A stretch of DNA of 64,000 nucleotides from Pontibacter liquoris (lineage in GTDB: Bacteria > Bacteroidota > Bacteroidia > Cytophagales > Hymenobacteraceae). The stretch lies in the NCBI RefSeq assembly GCF_022758235.1, contig NZ_JALEBG010000002.1:186001-250000 (forward strand). The letters run 5' to 3'. The number at the start of each line of letters is the position of its first letter. Position 1 is the stretch's first letter. Position numbers and translations under genes: made by a program. The notes under the pieces were generated by a model, which was not told the DNA's origin, did not search any database, and worked only from the letters and a program-made list of their open reading frames with translations. Positions 16,047 to 25,410 of this stretch are shown here, one piece after another.

Positions 16047-18680
16047 CTACCTGAAAGCGGCCTTTTTCTGGTCATCCAGCAGCAGCTTGAGCTCATTTAG
16101 CTTCAGGAGCGCCTCTACCGGCGTGATGGTGTTGATGTCCAGCTTGTCGAATGCTTCTTTCACACGTTCCAACTGCGGGTCGTGCAGCTCGAACATGCTG
16201 AGCTGGTAATTACTCTTGGGCGCCGTTTTCATTTTCTGTTCCGGGGCCTGCTCGGTCACTTTCTCCTGCTCCAGGTGGTGCATGATCTCGTTGGCCCGCA
16301 ACACCACGCTGTTGGGCATACCCGCCATCTGCGCCACGTGTATGCCGAAGCTGTGCTCGCTACCGCCAGCCACCAGCTTGCGCATGAACAGGATCTTGCC
16401 GCCGGCCTCTTTTACCGACACGTTATAATTCTTTACGCGCGGCAGATCTTCGGCTAGCTGGTTGAGCTCGTGGTAGTGGGTAGCAAAAAGCGTCTTGCCT
16501 TTATACTTGGGGTGGTTGTGCAAATGCTCCACAATGGCCCATGCAATCGAAATACCATCGTAGGTACTGGTGCCCCGCCCGATCTCATCCATCAGCACCA
16601 GGCTGCGGTCCGAGAGGTTGTTCAAGATACTGGCCGTTTCGGTCATCTCCACCATAAACGTCGACTCGCCCCGCGACAAATTATCCGAAGCGCCCACACG
16701 GGTAAAGATCTTGTCGATGATGCCGATGCTGGCTGCCTCTGCGGGCACAAAAGCGCCGATCTGCGCCATGAGCACGATCAGCGCCGTTTGCCGCAGCAAA
16801 GCGCTTTTACCGGCCATGTTCGGCCCCGTAATGATGATGATCTGCTGCTGCTCGTTATCCAGAAATATATCATTGGGCACATAGGTTTCTCCGAGTGGCA
16901 GCTGCTTCTCGATTACGGGGTGGCGGCCTTTTTTAATGTCGAGCACGTGGCTCTCGCTTACCTCCGGCTTCACATACTTATTGGCCAAGGCGATGTTGGC
17001 AAAGGAGCTCAGGCAGTCGATTACGCCGATCACCCGGGCATTTTGCTGTACCTGGGCCACATAATCCAGGGCCTGCAGCACCAGCTCGTTAAACAAGCCG
17101 AACTCGATGGCATAAATGCGGTCTTCGGCGTTGAGTATCTTCTCCTCGTAGGTTTTCAGTTCTTCGGTAATATAGCGCTCGGCATTTACCAGGGTCTGTT
17201 TGCGTATCCAGGAGGCAGGCACTTTGTCTTTGTGGGCATGCGTTACCTCCAGGTAGTAGCCAAATACTTTGTTAAAAGCGATCTTCAGGGAGCTGATGCC
17301 GGTATTTTTCACTTCCCGCTGCTGCAGCTGCGCCAGGTAGTCTTTGCCCGAAAAAGCAATGCTGCGCAGCTCATCCAGCTCGCTATCCACGCCGTCGTTG
17401 ATCATGTTGCCTTGGTTGGGGAGCATGGGAGCCTCGGGCTTCAGCACGTTCCGGATCTCCTCGCGCAGCCCGTCGCAGGGAGCCAGCTGCGCCGCCAGCT
17501 TCTGCAGCGCCGGAATATCGCTTAAAGCAAGGGAATTCTGTATCGGCACGATGGCATCCAGGGCTTTGGCCAGTTGCACCAGCTCGCGCGGGTTCACGCG
17601 GCGCACCGCCACTTTCGAGATCAGCCGCTCCAGGTCGTTTATACTTCTGAGGTGCTGCGTCAGCTCGTCCAGCAGCTCCCGGTGCTGCGTGAGCGCTTCC
17701 ACAGTGTCGAGGCGACGGCGGATCTGTACCACATCTTTCAGCGGCAGCACCACCCACTTTTTAAGCAGGCGCGCGCCCATCGGCGTTACCGTCTGGTCGA
17801 GTACTTCGATCAGCGGCACGCCCTCGGGGTGCTGCGGGTAAAGCAGCTCCAGGTTACGCACCGTAAAGCGGTCGAGCCACACATACTTGTCTTCCTCCAG
17901 CCGCGAGATGGTGGCGATGTGGCTGATCTCGTGATGCTGCGTTTCGGAGAGGTAATGCAGGATGGCGCCGGCCGCAATAATGCCTTCGCGCATGCCTTCA
18001 ATACCGAATCCTTTGAGGGAAGCGGTCTTAAACTGGCGCGTGAGCTGCTCGTAGGCAAAGTCGTAGCCAAACACCCATTCTTCCAGCGCATAGTAGCGGA
18101 AATCTGGGCCATAGCTTTCAGTAAAGGTTTCTTTCTCGCGTTTGCAGAACAGCACCTCGGCCGGTGCCAGGCTCTGCAGCAGCTTGCCGATATAATTCCG
18201 GTCGCCCTGCGCGGTGATAAACTCGCCGGTGGAAATATCCAGGAACGACACGCCGGTCTCGGCCTTGCCAAAGTGCACGGCCGCCAGGTAGTTGTTGCTG
18301 CGGCGCTCCAGCACCTGGTCGTTGAAAGACACGCCCGGTGTTACCAGTTCTGTAACGCCCCGCTTCACAATGCCTTTTACCGATTTGGGGTCTTCCAACT
18401 GGTCGCAGATAGCCACGCGCTCGCCCGCCCGCACCAGTTTAGGCAGGTAGGTGTCGAGGGAGTGGTGCGGAAAGCCCGCCAGCGCTATTTCAGAAGGCGA
18501 GCCGGCGCCGCGCTTGGTCAGCACAATGTCCAGTATCTTGCTGGCCTTGACAGCATCCTCGCCAAAAGTTTCGTAAAAATCCCCTACCCTGAATAGCAGC
18601 AATGCCCCCGGATGCTTCGCCTTGATGGCGTTATACTGTTTCATCAGCGGGGTTACGGTGCCTGTGCTTTCTGCTTTCAT
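16047..18680 (-). CDS. mutS: DNA mismatch repair protein MutS
   Basis: An 877-residue MutS that recognises mismatches. It begins STGTVTPLMKQYNAIKAKHPG and has the mismatch-binding GDFYETFGEDA (Phe-x-Glu), the lever/clamp region, and the ATPase with Walker A GPNMAGKS near residue 618, the signature SRGESTFMVEM, Walker B LVLMDEIGRGTSTYDG, and ATHYHEL. Full length. Its promoter region contains a perfect inverted repeat at 18696-18714. There is no mutL nearby. Confidence 0.98.
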   Translation of the reverse strand: MKAESTGTVTPLMKQYNAIKAKHPGALLLFRVGDFYETFGEDAVKASKILDIVLTKRGAGSPSEIALAGFPHHSLDTYLPKLVRAGERVAICDQLEDPKSVKGIVKRGVTELVTPGVSFNDQVLERRSNNYLAAVHFGKAETGVSFLDISTGEFITAQGDRNYIGKLLQSLAPAEVLFCKREKETFTESYGPDFRYYALEEWVFGYDFAYEQLTRQFKTASLKGFGIEGMREGIIAAGAILHYLSETQHHEISHIATISRLEEDKYVWLDRFTVRNLELLYPQHPEGVPLIEVLDQTVTPMGARLLKKWVVLPLKDVVQIRRRLDTVEALTQHRELLDELTQHLRSINDLERLISKVAVRRVNPRELVQLAKALDAIVPIQNSLALSDIPALQKLAAQLAPCDGLREEIRNVLKPEAPMLPNQGNMINDGVDSELDELRSIAFSGKDYLAQLQQREVKNTGISSLKIAFNKVFGYYLEVTHAHKDKVPASWIRKQTLVNAERYITEELKTYEEKILNAEDRIYAIEFGLFNELVLQALDYVAQVQQNARVIGVIDCLSSFANIALANKYVKPEVSESHVLDIKKGRHPVIEKQLPLGETYVPNDIFLDNEQQQIIIITGPNMAGKSALLRQTALIVLMAQIGAFVPAEAASIGIIDKIFTRVGASDNLSRGESTFMVEMTETASILNNLSDRSLVLMDEIGRGTSTYDGISIAWAIVEHLHNHPKYKGKTLFATHYHELNQLAEDLPRVKNYNVSVKEAGGKILFMRKLVAGGSEHSFGIHVAQMAGMPNSVVLRANEIMHHLEQEKVTEQAPEQKMKTAPKSNYQLSMFELHDPQLERVKEAFDKLDINTITPVEALLKLNELKLLLDDQKKAAFR

Positions 18681-18695
18681 ACTATATTTCTTAAG

Positions 18696-18714
18696 CTATA
18701 CTTTTATAGTATAG
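18696..18714. promoter_or_regulatory. Inverted repeat before mutS
   Basis: CTATACT and AGTATAG, 7-bp perfect arms with a 5-base spacer, 16 bases before the mutS ATG. It could be an operator or a -7/-33 region; it is also built from the heptamer core that is over-represented in this window. Confidence 0.4.
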
Positions 18715-18744
18715 GTAATGTCAATTTTAAATTATGTTACTCTT

Positions 18745-18876
18745 AGCTGGCTTTTCGCCTCGCCGGCTGGGCCTTCCTTTTCTCCTTGATGAGAAAAATA
18801 GAGGGCCCCTACCCCCGTAAGCAAAAGAATCAAGACTATTTTAAACTCGCTGAACGCTCAAACAAAAAATCGTCAA
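18745..18876. repeat. Long inverted repeat, left copy
   Basis: About 130 bases that reappear inverted at 22772-22904 with few differences (for example the shared core around TACCCCCGTAAGCAAAAG). It contains a C-T-C-C-T-T-G-A-T-G-A-G-A-A fold-back. The pair encloses the SpoU methyltransferase and the TonB-type receptor. No coding potential. Confidence 0.85.
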
Positions 18877-18947
18877 AGGTGCACTTGGCAGAAGTTTCTG
18901 CTTATACTTGTTGCTCTTCCGGACTTCCAAGCCTGGGAGCTCTCTGC

Positions 18948-19029
18948 CGGGGACATCTTGTCCCCGTTTATTGCTAACGCGGACATGATGTCCGCAGCAA
19001 GGCACATTTTCGGACATGGATATCCGAAA
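18948..19029. repeat. Cluster of three different short palindromes
   Basis: CGGGGACA-tct-TGTCCCCG (18948-18966), GCGGACAT-g-ATGTCCGC (18979-18995, itself inside TTGCT/AGCAA) and TTTCGGACAT-gg-ATATCCGAAA (19008-19029, one mismatch). The arms differ but pair with themselves, and share a GGACAT-like core. The remaining gap 18681-19168 shows no gene. Confidence 0.7.
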
Positions 19030-19180
19030 CACCAAAACACCATTTAACTATCCGACCATTCTACTTCTAACACCCAAGTATAAACTATAAGTTTGATTTT
19101 AAAGCAAACAGCCGGACCTTTGCAGCGGCAAAGCACGCCTGGTTCTTTGTCTTTTATCAAACTGTCCTTTGTCAGCAAAA

Positions 19181-19720
19181 ATGCGAAAACTCTCGATGGA
19201 TGACCTGAACCGCGACTCGGTTGAGACATTCAAAAATAAGAAAAAAATACCGTTAGTCTTGGTGCTCGACAATGTGCGCAGCCTGAATAATGTAGGATCC
19301 GTATTCCGTACGGCCGATGCATTTATGGCTGAGAAAGTATACCTCTGCGGTATTACGGGCACGCCCCCACACCGCGACATCGAGAAAACGGCCCTGGGCG
19401 CCACCGAATCGGTTGCCTGGGAGCACGTGCCCGACACGGTGGCGCTGGCAAGGCAACTACAGGCCGAAGGCTATAAGATCTGTTCGGTGGAGCAGGCCGA
19501 GAACAGCACCAAGCTGAACGATTTCCGGCCCGAGCCTGGCGTGCATTATGCATTTATACTTGGCAACGAGGTGTTTGGCGTGGAACAGGACGTCGTCAGC
19601 ATGTCGGATGTGGTGCTGGAGATCCCGCAGTTTGGCACCAAGCACTCGCTCAACATCTCGGTCGCTACCGGGGTGGTGGTCTGGGATTTTCTGAGCAAAA
19701 CACTCACGCAGCAGGTATAA
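19181..19720 (+). CDS. SpoU/TrmH-family RNA 2'-O-methyltransferase
   Basis: About 179 residues from the ATG at 19181; a TTG at 19169 would add four residues but is less likely. This SPOUT-fold enzyme has motif 1 LVLDNVRSLNNVGSVFRTADAF, motif 2 FILGNEVFGV, and motif 3 IPQFGTKHSLNISVATGVV, the trefoil-knot SAM site. It methylates a ribose in tRNA or rRNA; which nucleotide is not evident. It lacks the N-terminal RNA-binding extension of RlmB, so it is a short TrmH-like member. Confidence 0.88.
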   Translation: MRKLSMDDLNRDSVETFKNKKKIPLVLVLDNVRSLNNVGSVFRTADAFMAEKVYLCGITGTPPHRDIEKTALGATESVAWEHVPDTVALARQLQAEGYKICSVEQAENSTKLNDFRPEPGVHYAFILGNEVFGVEQDVVSMSDVVLEIPQFGTKHSLNISVATGVVVWDFLSKTLTQQV

Positions 19721-19925
19721 GCGGCGTAGCCCTAGCGCGCCAACCTGTCTCCTGCTGCTGCTTACCCGCGTTATTCTGGCCGCCGGCCACAAAGTTCGGC
19801 CAGGAATTAAACCTATGGCTTTCTGAACTGTCGTACTTCTGTATCAGGCGAGCGCAGGGGCTCAGTTGAGCCCCTGCGCTGCGCCGGCACCTGATTCCGC
19901 GACACCCCTAAAGCCCGCTTATCCT

Positions 19926-22394
19926 ATGAAAACAACGTTCTATCCGCTCTCCTTTTCCCTGTTTCTGTTGCTTATGCCCCAGTTATTGCTTGCCCAGGGC
20001 AGCATTTCGGGCACGGTGGTGGAGGGCGCTACCAAGGCGCCGGTGGGGTTTGCCAACGTGGTGCTGCTCACCACCCAGGATTCCAGCCTGGTAACCGGCG
20101 CCACTTCCGATATAGAAGGGAAGTTTGTGCTGGAGCATGTGCCCTACGGGCAGTTTATACTTCGGGTGTCGCTGGTAGGCTATCCGCGGCGCTTTGTTCC
20201 GAATATTACGGTTTCGGCTGCTAGCCCGCAGGTGGCCCTGGGCCAGGTAACCATGAAAGCCTCGGCCACGAAACTGAACGAAGTGCAGGTAACCGCCGAG
20301 CGGGGGCTGGTAGAGTATAACCTCGACAAAAAAGTAGTGAACGTGAGCAAGGATATCGCGGCGCAGAGCGGCTCGGTGGCCGAGGTGATGCAGAACATCC
20401 CTTCCGTTACGGTCGATATCGATGGCAACGTCAGTATGCGGGGCAGCTCTAATGTTACTATCCTAGTAGATGGCAAACGCACCGCGCTGGCTAACCTGAG
20501 CCTCGACCAGATACCAGCCAACCAGGTCGAAAGCATCGAGCTCATCACCAACCCTTCTTCCAAGTATGACCCGGAAGGCACCTCCGGCATTATCAACCTG
20601 GTGCTTAAGAAAGAGAAGAAAGCAGGCCTGAACGGCTCGGCCTCTGTTACAGCAGGCACCTACGACAACTATAACGGCTCCCTGTTTCTGAACTTCCGCT
20701 ACAATAAATGGTCGCTGAACGGGGGCTACGACTACCGGCAGCGCTCCCGGCCCGGCACCAGCAATAGCTTTACCACCAACTACTACCGCGATAGTATCGC
20801 TGAAAGTATAGACAGCACCAGCTTTCGCCAGCAGCATAGCAAGCGCAACGGTACCGACATCTCCCATAATTTCCGCTTCGGGGCCGATTATGCGCTTACG
20901 CCAAACCATACCTTGTCGGCATCGGCCCTGTACCGCACCGGCACCGACAAGAATAAAAGCGATATCCTGTACCGTTTCCTGGACGAAAACCAGCTGCTGT
21001 CCAGTTCCAATTCCCGCTATACGTCCGAAACCGAAGACGAGCAGTCCATGGACCTGACGCTGGGCTACCGGCAGACCTTTGAAACAAAAGGGCAGGAACT
21101 GACAGCCGATGTGGTGTATACGACCAACGTGGACGACGAAGAAAGTACCTTCAGGCAGGACGATGGTGCGCCGGATAACCTCCCACAGTTGCAGAACACC
21201 CTGACAGACGATGCCCACAGGCAGCTGACGATGCAGGCCGACTTTGTGCGCCCCTTTTCAGAAGACAGCCGCCTGGAAGCCGGCTACCGCAGCTCGCTGC
21301 AACGCCTGGACGATGACGCCCGCTTCTTTGATTTCGATTTCGGCACCAATGCCTACGTGTATAACACCAATCAAAGCAACCACTTTGTGTACGATGAGCA
21401 GGTGCATGCCCTCTATACCAACTATAGCAACAAGTTAAGCAGCAGTATTAGTTACCAACTGGGGCTACGGGCCGAGCAGACCATCACCCGGTCGAACCAG
21501 CGCACGCAGGACCTGGTGTACGACAAGAACTACTTCAGCCTGTTTCCGACCTTTTTTATCACCAACGATTTCGACAAGGACAACAAACTGCAGTTCAGCT
21601 ACAGCCGCCGCATTAACCGGCCCCGCAGCCGCTTTCTTAATCCGTTTGTTGATGTGTCGGACCCCTATGATGTGGACTATGGCAATCCCCGGCTAAACCC
21701 CGAGTTCATCAACTCGCTGGAGCTGGGCTACCTGCGTTACTGGGGCAACTCCTCGTTTAACCTGACCACCTTCTACCGCCGCACCACCGACCAGATACAG
21801 CGCTACCGCATTTCCAACACCGTGCTGGATGCCGCAGGCCAACCTTTTAACCGAAACGAGACGACGTTCATCAACCTGTCCAGCAACTCCTCCTATGGCG
21901 TGGAAGCAACCCTGACGCAGGCCTTTACCAAATGGTGGCGCATGAATGGCAGCGTATCCGGCTTCAGAACAGATCTGAGCGACAGCCAGGGCGACACAGA
22001 ACTGAGCAACAGCCAGCTAAGCTGGGATGCCAAACTGAACACGACCGCCACAGTCTGGAAGAACCTGGACATACAGCTTTCCGCTTTTTACCGGGCGCCC
22101 ATGGCCACCATCCAGGGCCGCATGGAGCAAATGTTTAGCACCGACCTGGGCCTGAAAAAAGATGTGCTTAAAAAGAAAGCCACCGTGTCGCTCCGCGTTA
22201 CGGACCTGTTTAATACCCGCCAGTTCAATTTCATCTCATCCAGCCTGGCTTTCAGGACCGAGAGCGAGAACAGGCGCCAGAGCCGCATTATTTACCTGGG
22301 CTTCACCTACCGCATCAACAGCGATGATACCCAACGCAACCGCAAACCCCGCGACGAACAGCAGGAAGGGAGCGATGAGGAAATGGGGTATTAG
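19926..22394 (+). CDS. TonB-receptor-type outer membrane protein
   Basis: About 822 residues from the ATG at 19926, which starts a clear signal peptide (MKTTFYPLSFSLFLLLMPQLLLAQ); the frame is open further upstream but only to a TTG. Domains: carboxypeptidase-regulatory-like beta-sandwich (SISGTVVEGATKAPVGFANVVLL, about 25-110), plug-like domain (VAEVMQNIPSVTVDIDGNVSMRGSSNVTILVDGK), then a large beta-barrel of the OMP_b-brl_3 kind to the end. Such proteins take up siderophores, glycans or peptides; no SusD partner is adjacent, so substrate is unknown. Confidence 0.88.
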   Translation: MKTTFYPLSFSLFLLLMPQLLLAQGSISGTVVEGATKAPVGFANVVLLTTQDSSLVTGATSDIEGKFVLEHVPYGQFILRVSLVGYPRRFVPNITVSAASPQVALGQVTMKASATKLNEVQVTAERGLVEYNLDKKVVNVSKDIAAQSGSVAEVMQNIPSVTVDIDGNVSMRGSSNVTILVDGKRTALANLSLDQIPANQVESIELITNPSSKYDPEGTSGIINLVLKKEKKAGLNGSASVTAGTYDNYNGSLFLNFRYNKWSLNGGYDYRQRSRPGTSNSFTTNYYRDSIAESIDSTSFRQQHSKRNGTDISHNFRFGADYALTPNHTLSASALYRTGTDKNKSDILYRFLDENQLLSSSNSRYTSETEDEQSMDLTLGYRQTFETKGQELTADVVYTTNVDDEESTFRQDDGAPDNLPQLQNTLTDDAHRQLTMQADFVRPFSEDSRLEAGYRSSLQRLDDDARFFDFDFGTNAYVYNTNQSNHFVYDEQVHALYTNYSNKLSSSISYQLGLRAEQTITRSNQRTQDLVYDKNYFSLFPTFFITNDFDKDNKLQFSYSRRINRPRSRFLNPFVDVSDPYDVDYGNPRLNPEFINSLELGYLRYWGNSSFNLTTFYRRTTDQIQRYRISNTVLDAAGQPFNRNETTFINLSSNSSYGVEATLTQAFTKWWRMNGSVSGFRTDLSDSQGDTELSNSQLSWDAKLNTTATVWKNLDIQLSAFYRAPMATIQGRMEQMFSTDLGLKKDVLKKKATVSLRVTDLFNTRQFNFISSSLAFRTESENRRQSRIIYLGFTYRINSDDTQRNRKPRDEQQEGSDEEMGY

Positions 22395-22489
22395 CAATAG
22401 TATGAATTGCCTCAGCTGCCGTAGCGTTTGTTCATAGGCAGCTTATGTTATGCCATTTTTTGAAGAGAGTTTGGTTGTAATGGCTTTGC

Positions 22490-22637
22490 AAGTATAAGGG
22501 GAGTAGTACCGGGTCCAACCACCCCTACCCCTTCTTGTTTAAGGAGGGGAGCTTGTAGTTACTGCAGGTAAGTATAAGTGGTGTAGTTTTGGCCTTACGA
22601 GCTTTCTACCAAGATCCTTTCAGGATGACAAAAAGGG
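22490..22637. repeat. Dispersed intergenic repeat, copy A
   Basis: Shares with 56814-56997, in the same order, the blocks GTACCGGGTC-AAC-ACCCCTA, AAGGAG, AGTATAAG-GTGTAGTTTT, and AAGATCCTTTCAGGATGACA. Copy A is about 40 bases shorter in the middle. It carries two AAGTATA heptamers. Confidence 0.75.
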
Positions 22638-22771
22638 GAATTGTGTCTGAATCAGGATTTACAGGATTAGAAGATGTACAGGATTTTACTTGAATTTACT
22701 CCAGTAGACACAGCAGCCAGAGCATTTATACTCTGAAGGCTACGAAGTGAACACATGACCCAGGTGCAGTA

Positions 22772-22904
22772 TTTGACGATTCGATGTTTGAGCGTTCAGC
22801 GAGTTTCGAATTGTCTTGATTCTTTTGCTTACGGGGGTAGGGGCCCTCTATTTTTCTCATCAAGGAGAAAAGGAAGGCCCGCCGGCGAGGCGAAAAGCCA
22901 GCAG
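22772..22904. repeat. Long inverted repeat, right copy
   Basis: Reverse complement of 18745-18876 with a few substitutions and small indels. Lies in a 620-base gap (22395-23014) that holds only this repeat and copy A of a second repeat family; no gene is seen there. Confidence 0.85.
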
Positions 22905-23014
22905 CATGCAATTAGGTTTGAGTATAGCGATGCGCTTCGGGCAAGTGTTAAACACCGTTTCCAAACCACTTCCTCCCTTTTCTCCGTATCTTCCCCTAAC
23001 CAACTAAAACATAC

Positions 23015-24016
23015 ATGCCCCATACTACCCGCCTCCCCATCATCGACCTGCACTGCGACCTGTTAGTATACCTGACCGATGTACCCAACGCAGACATGAA
23101 CAAGATAGAGGAGATTGGCTGCGCAGTACCCGCCCTGACCGAGGGCAACGTAAAGCTGCAGGTAATGGCTATTTACACTGCCACCGAGATTGGCAGCACC
23201 CGCTATGCCGCCCTGCAAAGTGAGATGTTTAAAGAGCTGGCCCAAAGAGATAACTGCCTGACAGCTGTTACCGACACGGCTGATTTGCAGAAGGCGCTGC
23301 AAAGCGAGGGCATTGGCATGATTGCCGCCGTAGAAAATGCTGCTGGCTTCTGCGAGGAGAGCGAACCGCTGGAGGAGGGTTTTAAGCGCCTGGAAAAGAT
23401 CATTGACGATTGCGGCCGACTACTCTACATTAGCTTAACCCACCATACCGGCAACCGTTTTGGCGGCGGCAACATGACCACGCAGGGCATTACGACCGAT
23501 GGTCGCATGCTGCTCGACTACCTGCACGGCCGCCGCATCTGCGTGGACCTCTCGCACACCAGCGATGCCTTGGCCCATGACATCCTCACCCACATCGACA
23601 CCGAGCGGCTCGATATTCCGATCATTGCCAGCCACTCTAATTTCAGGCCGGTGTGGGCACATAACCGCAACCTGCCCGACGAACTGACCCAGGAGGTCAT
23701 CCGTCGCAAAGGGCTGATCGGCATGAACTTTCTGCGGGCATTCCTCAACACCTCCGACCCGGATGCCGTGCTGCAACACATCTACTATGGCCTGGAAAAA
23801 GGGGCCGGAGACTGCCTCTGTTTCGGGGCCGATTACTTTTACTTTCTCGACTCTACGGATAAAGAGCGCTTCCCATATTACTTTACAGCACACGAGCAGG
23901 CGGGCACCAGCTATACTTATATTCTGGACCAGCTGAAAGAGCGGCTATCGAAAGCGCAGTTGGAAAAGCTGGCTTACAGCAATGCCCGGCAGTTCATCGA
24001 GCGCCTCTGGGCTTAG
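23015..24016 (+). CDS. Membrane dipeptidase family (peptidase M19)
   Basis: A 333-residue zinc dipeptidase of the renal dipeptidase fold. Metal ligands are visible as IIDLHCD (H13, D15), AAVENAAGF (bridging Glu), LTHHTGNRFGGGN, and PIIASHSNFRP; an active-site Asp is likely in FGADYFYF. No signal peptide, so it is probably cytoplasmic, acting on dipeptides including D-amino acid types. ATG directly preceded by AAAACATAC. No operon partner. Confidence 0.92.
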   Translation: MPHTTRLPIIDLHCDLLVYLTDVPNADMNKIEEIGCAVPALTEGNVKLQVMAIYTATEIGSTRYAALQSEMFKELAQRDNCLTAVTDTADLQKALQSEGIGMIAAVENAAGFCEESEPLEEGFKRLEKIIDDCGRLLYISLTHHTGNRFGGGNMTTQGITTDGRMLLDYLHGRRICVDLSHTSDALAHDILTHIDTERLDIPIIASHSNFRPVWAHNRNLPDELTQEVIRRKGLIGMNFLRAFLNTSDPDAVLQHIYYGLEKGAGDCLCFGADYFYFLDSTDKERFPYYFTAHEQAGTSYTYILDQLKERLSKAQLEKLAYSNARQFIERLWA

Positions 24017-24400
24017 GGCAAGCGCATCAAAAACAGCCTGCCTGCAGTACCGGTTTAGCGGGTATAATTAAATTTTTTTCTCCTTCTTAAATTTTTTTAT
24101 GCCCCTTTTGGCAAGGTTATGCGCGGTATAGCAGCGCCTGCATGCCGCGCTACTTAAAAAGCTTATTTTAAATCAATTATATAATCAACCCATAACTCCA
24201 CGCGGCCTAATCCGTATGGCAGTTACCACCGTTGTTAACATCCTGTAGCATAGCTTCCGCAACTGCGATGGATGCTATCGCTTAATTTTCTATATAGAAA
24301 GTTTGCCATACGCTTAAAACCTGCGTATACAACTAGAAGCCCCTGTACTGCGCGGTTCAGGTAGCTATAACTTTTTGTACATACCTAACCCGAACAGCCC
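24017..24400. other. AT-rich intergenic region without a recognised gene
   Basis: It contains two A/T-rich runs (AAATTTTTTT near 24070 and 24090) after the M19 stop and an AT-rich approach to the next ATG with a TAACTTTTTG promoter-like string near 24368. No terminator hairpin or RNA structure that I can support. Confidence 0.4.
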
Positions 24401-25060
24401 ATGGATGCTCAGGAATATTCGCCGCACTACGTACAGATAAACGAGCTATACATCGACACCGTCGTGATAGATGAGACGGAGTTTATTACGCTCTGGTGTT
24501 TTACCGTGCTCGACGACGAGTATAAATTTGTGTACCTAGGCTGTGATTTCACGCAGTTCAACCAGATCCTGATTGCAGCCGGCGACAAAGGAAATGAAAT
24601 AGCCCTGCACATTGCCAACATCCTTAACCAGCCCTATGAGGCCCCTACCCTTATCCCGATCAAGGAGCAGTTCGACGAGTACCTGGAACTTACCAACCAC
24701 GACATTATCGTGTATGAGCCGCTGGCTGTGGAAGACGATCTGGAAGAATATGACGAAGAGGACGACGATCTCCCGATCGAGCAGCTATTTGGCGGCAAGC
24801 AGAATAAAACAAAGCAAAAATACCTTATTTACCAGCTCGACAAGCTTTATCCTTCCAAGATTTTTGAGCCGGAAAAGATCGTGAAAGAAGACCTGGCCGA
24901 ATGCTTTGAAGACGACTCGCTGGAGTTGGCGCAGCTCTACTACGATTACCTGAATGCCCTGGAAAACGGCTATGCCGAAATGGAAGCCCGCCAGGTAGCA
25001 GGCCTTGACAAAGAGCTTTTCTTCAGGATGGCCCGCAACGCCGCCGAGCTCTGGAAATAA
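24401..25060 (+). CDS. Acidic protein of unknown function
   Basis: A 219-residue soluble, strongly acidic protein. It has a central acidic tract (DDLEEYDEEDDD, about residues 108-120) that separates an N-terminal alpha/beta half from a helical C-terminal half ending in RMARNAAELWK. No known motif recognised; no signal peptide. Isolated gene between an M19 dipeptidase and an S9 peptidase. Confidence 0.7.
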   Translation: MDAQEYSPHYVQINELYIDTVVIDETEFITLWCFTVLDDEYKFVYLGCDFTQFNQILIAAGDKGNEIALHIANILNQPYEAPTLIPIKEQFDEYLELTNHDIIVYEPLAVEDDLEEYDEEDDDLPIEQLFGGKQNKTKQKYLIYQLDKLYPSKIFEPEKIVKEDLAECFEDDSLELAQLYYDYLNALENGYAEMEARQVAGLDKELFFRMARNAAELWK

Positions 25061-25410
25061 CCCTCCTTCTACTTTATACTTACTAACCCAGCCTGATCCG
25101 GGAAACTGCCGACAGCTGATTTGGCTGGCGCCACGCCCTGCTGCCGCGGCACAAGTCGTGTTTGCGCGCTATATCTGGCAAGGGGCCGATGGCCTGCCAA
25201 ACTCTTCTTTTACCGGCCCCCTTATACTTGCTTTATACTTTCCGGGAGATAAACGGAAGCCCTTATAACAACGCATCACCGGGTAAAACAGCACGCCTGC
25301 CCGGGCGCCCGAACCCGAAGTACTTGGGTGCTGATTGCATAACATAATCGGCTAAATTTTTCAGGATACTTTCCTATCTTTAGACGTCAGACTTACCTAT
25401 ACCTTTCTGT
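25061..25410. other. Intergenic region before the S9 peptidase
   Basis: No gene seen. It has three TATACTT heptamers (25074, and two between 25222 and 25242) and a TATCTTTA string at about 25375 which resembles a -7 box, 35 bases before the peptidase ATG. Confidence 0.35.

Noticed and set aside
16470..17525. A 351-residue open frame opposite mutS
   Set aside because: It lies entirely within mutS in antisense, with low-complexity His/Gln/Leu composition typical of shadow frames in GC-rich genes.
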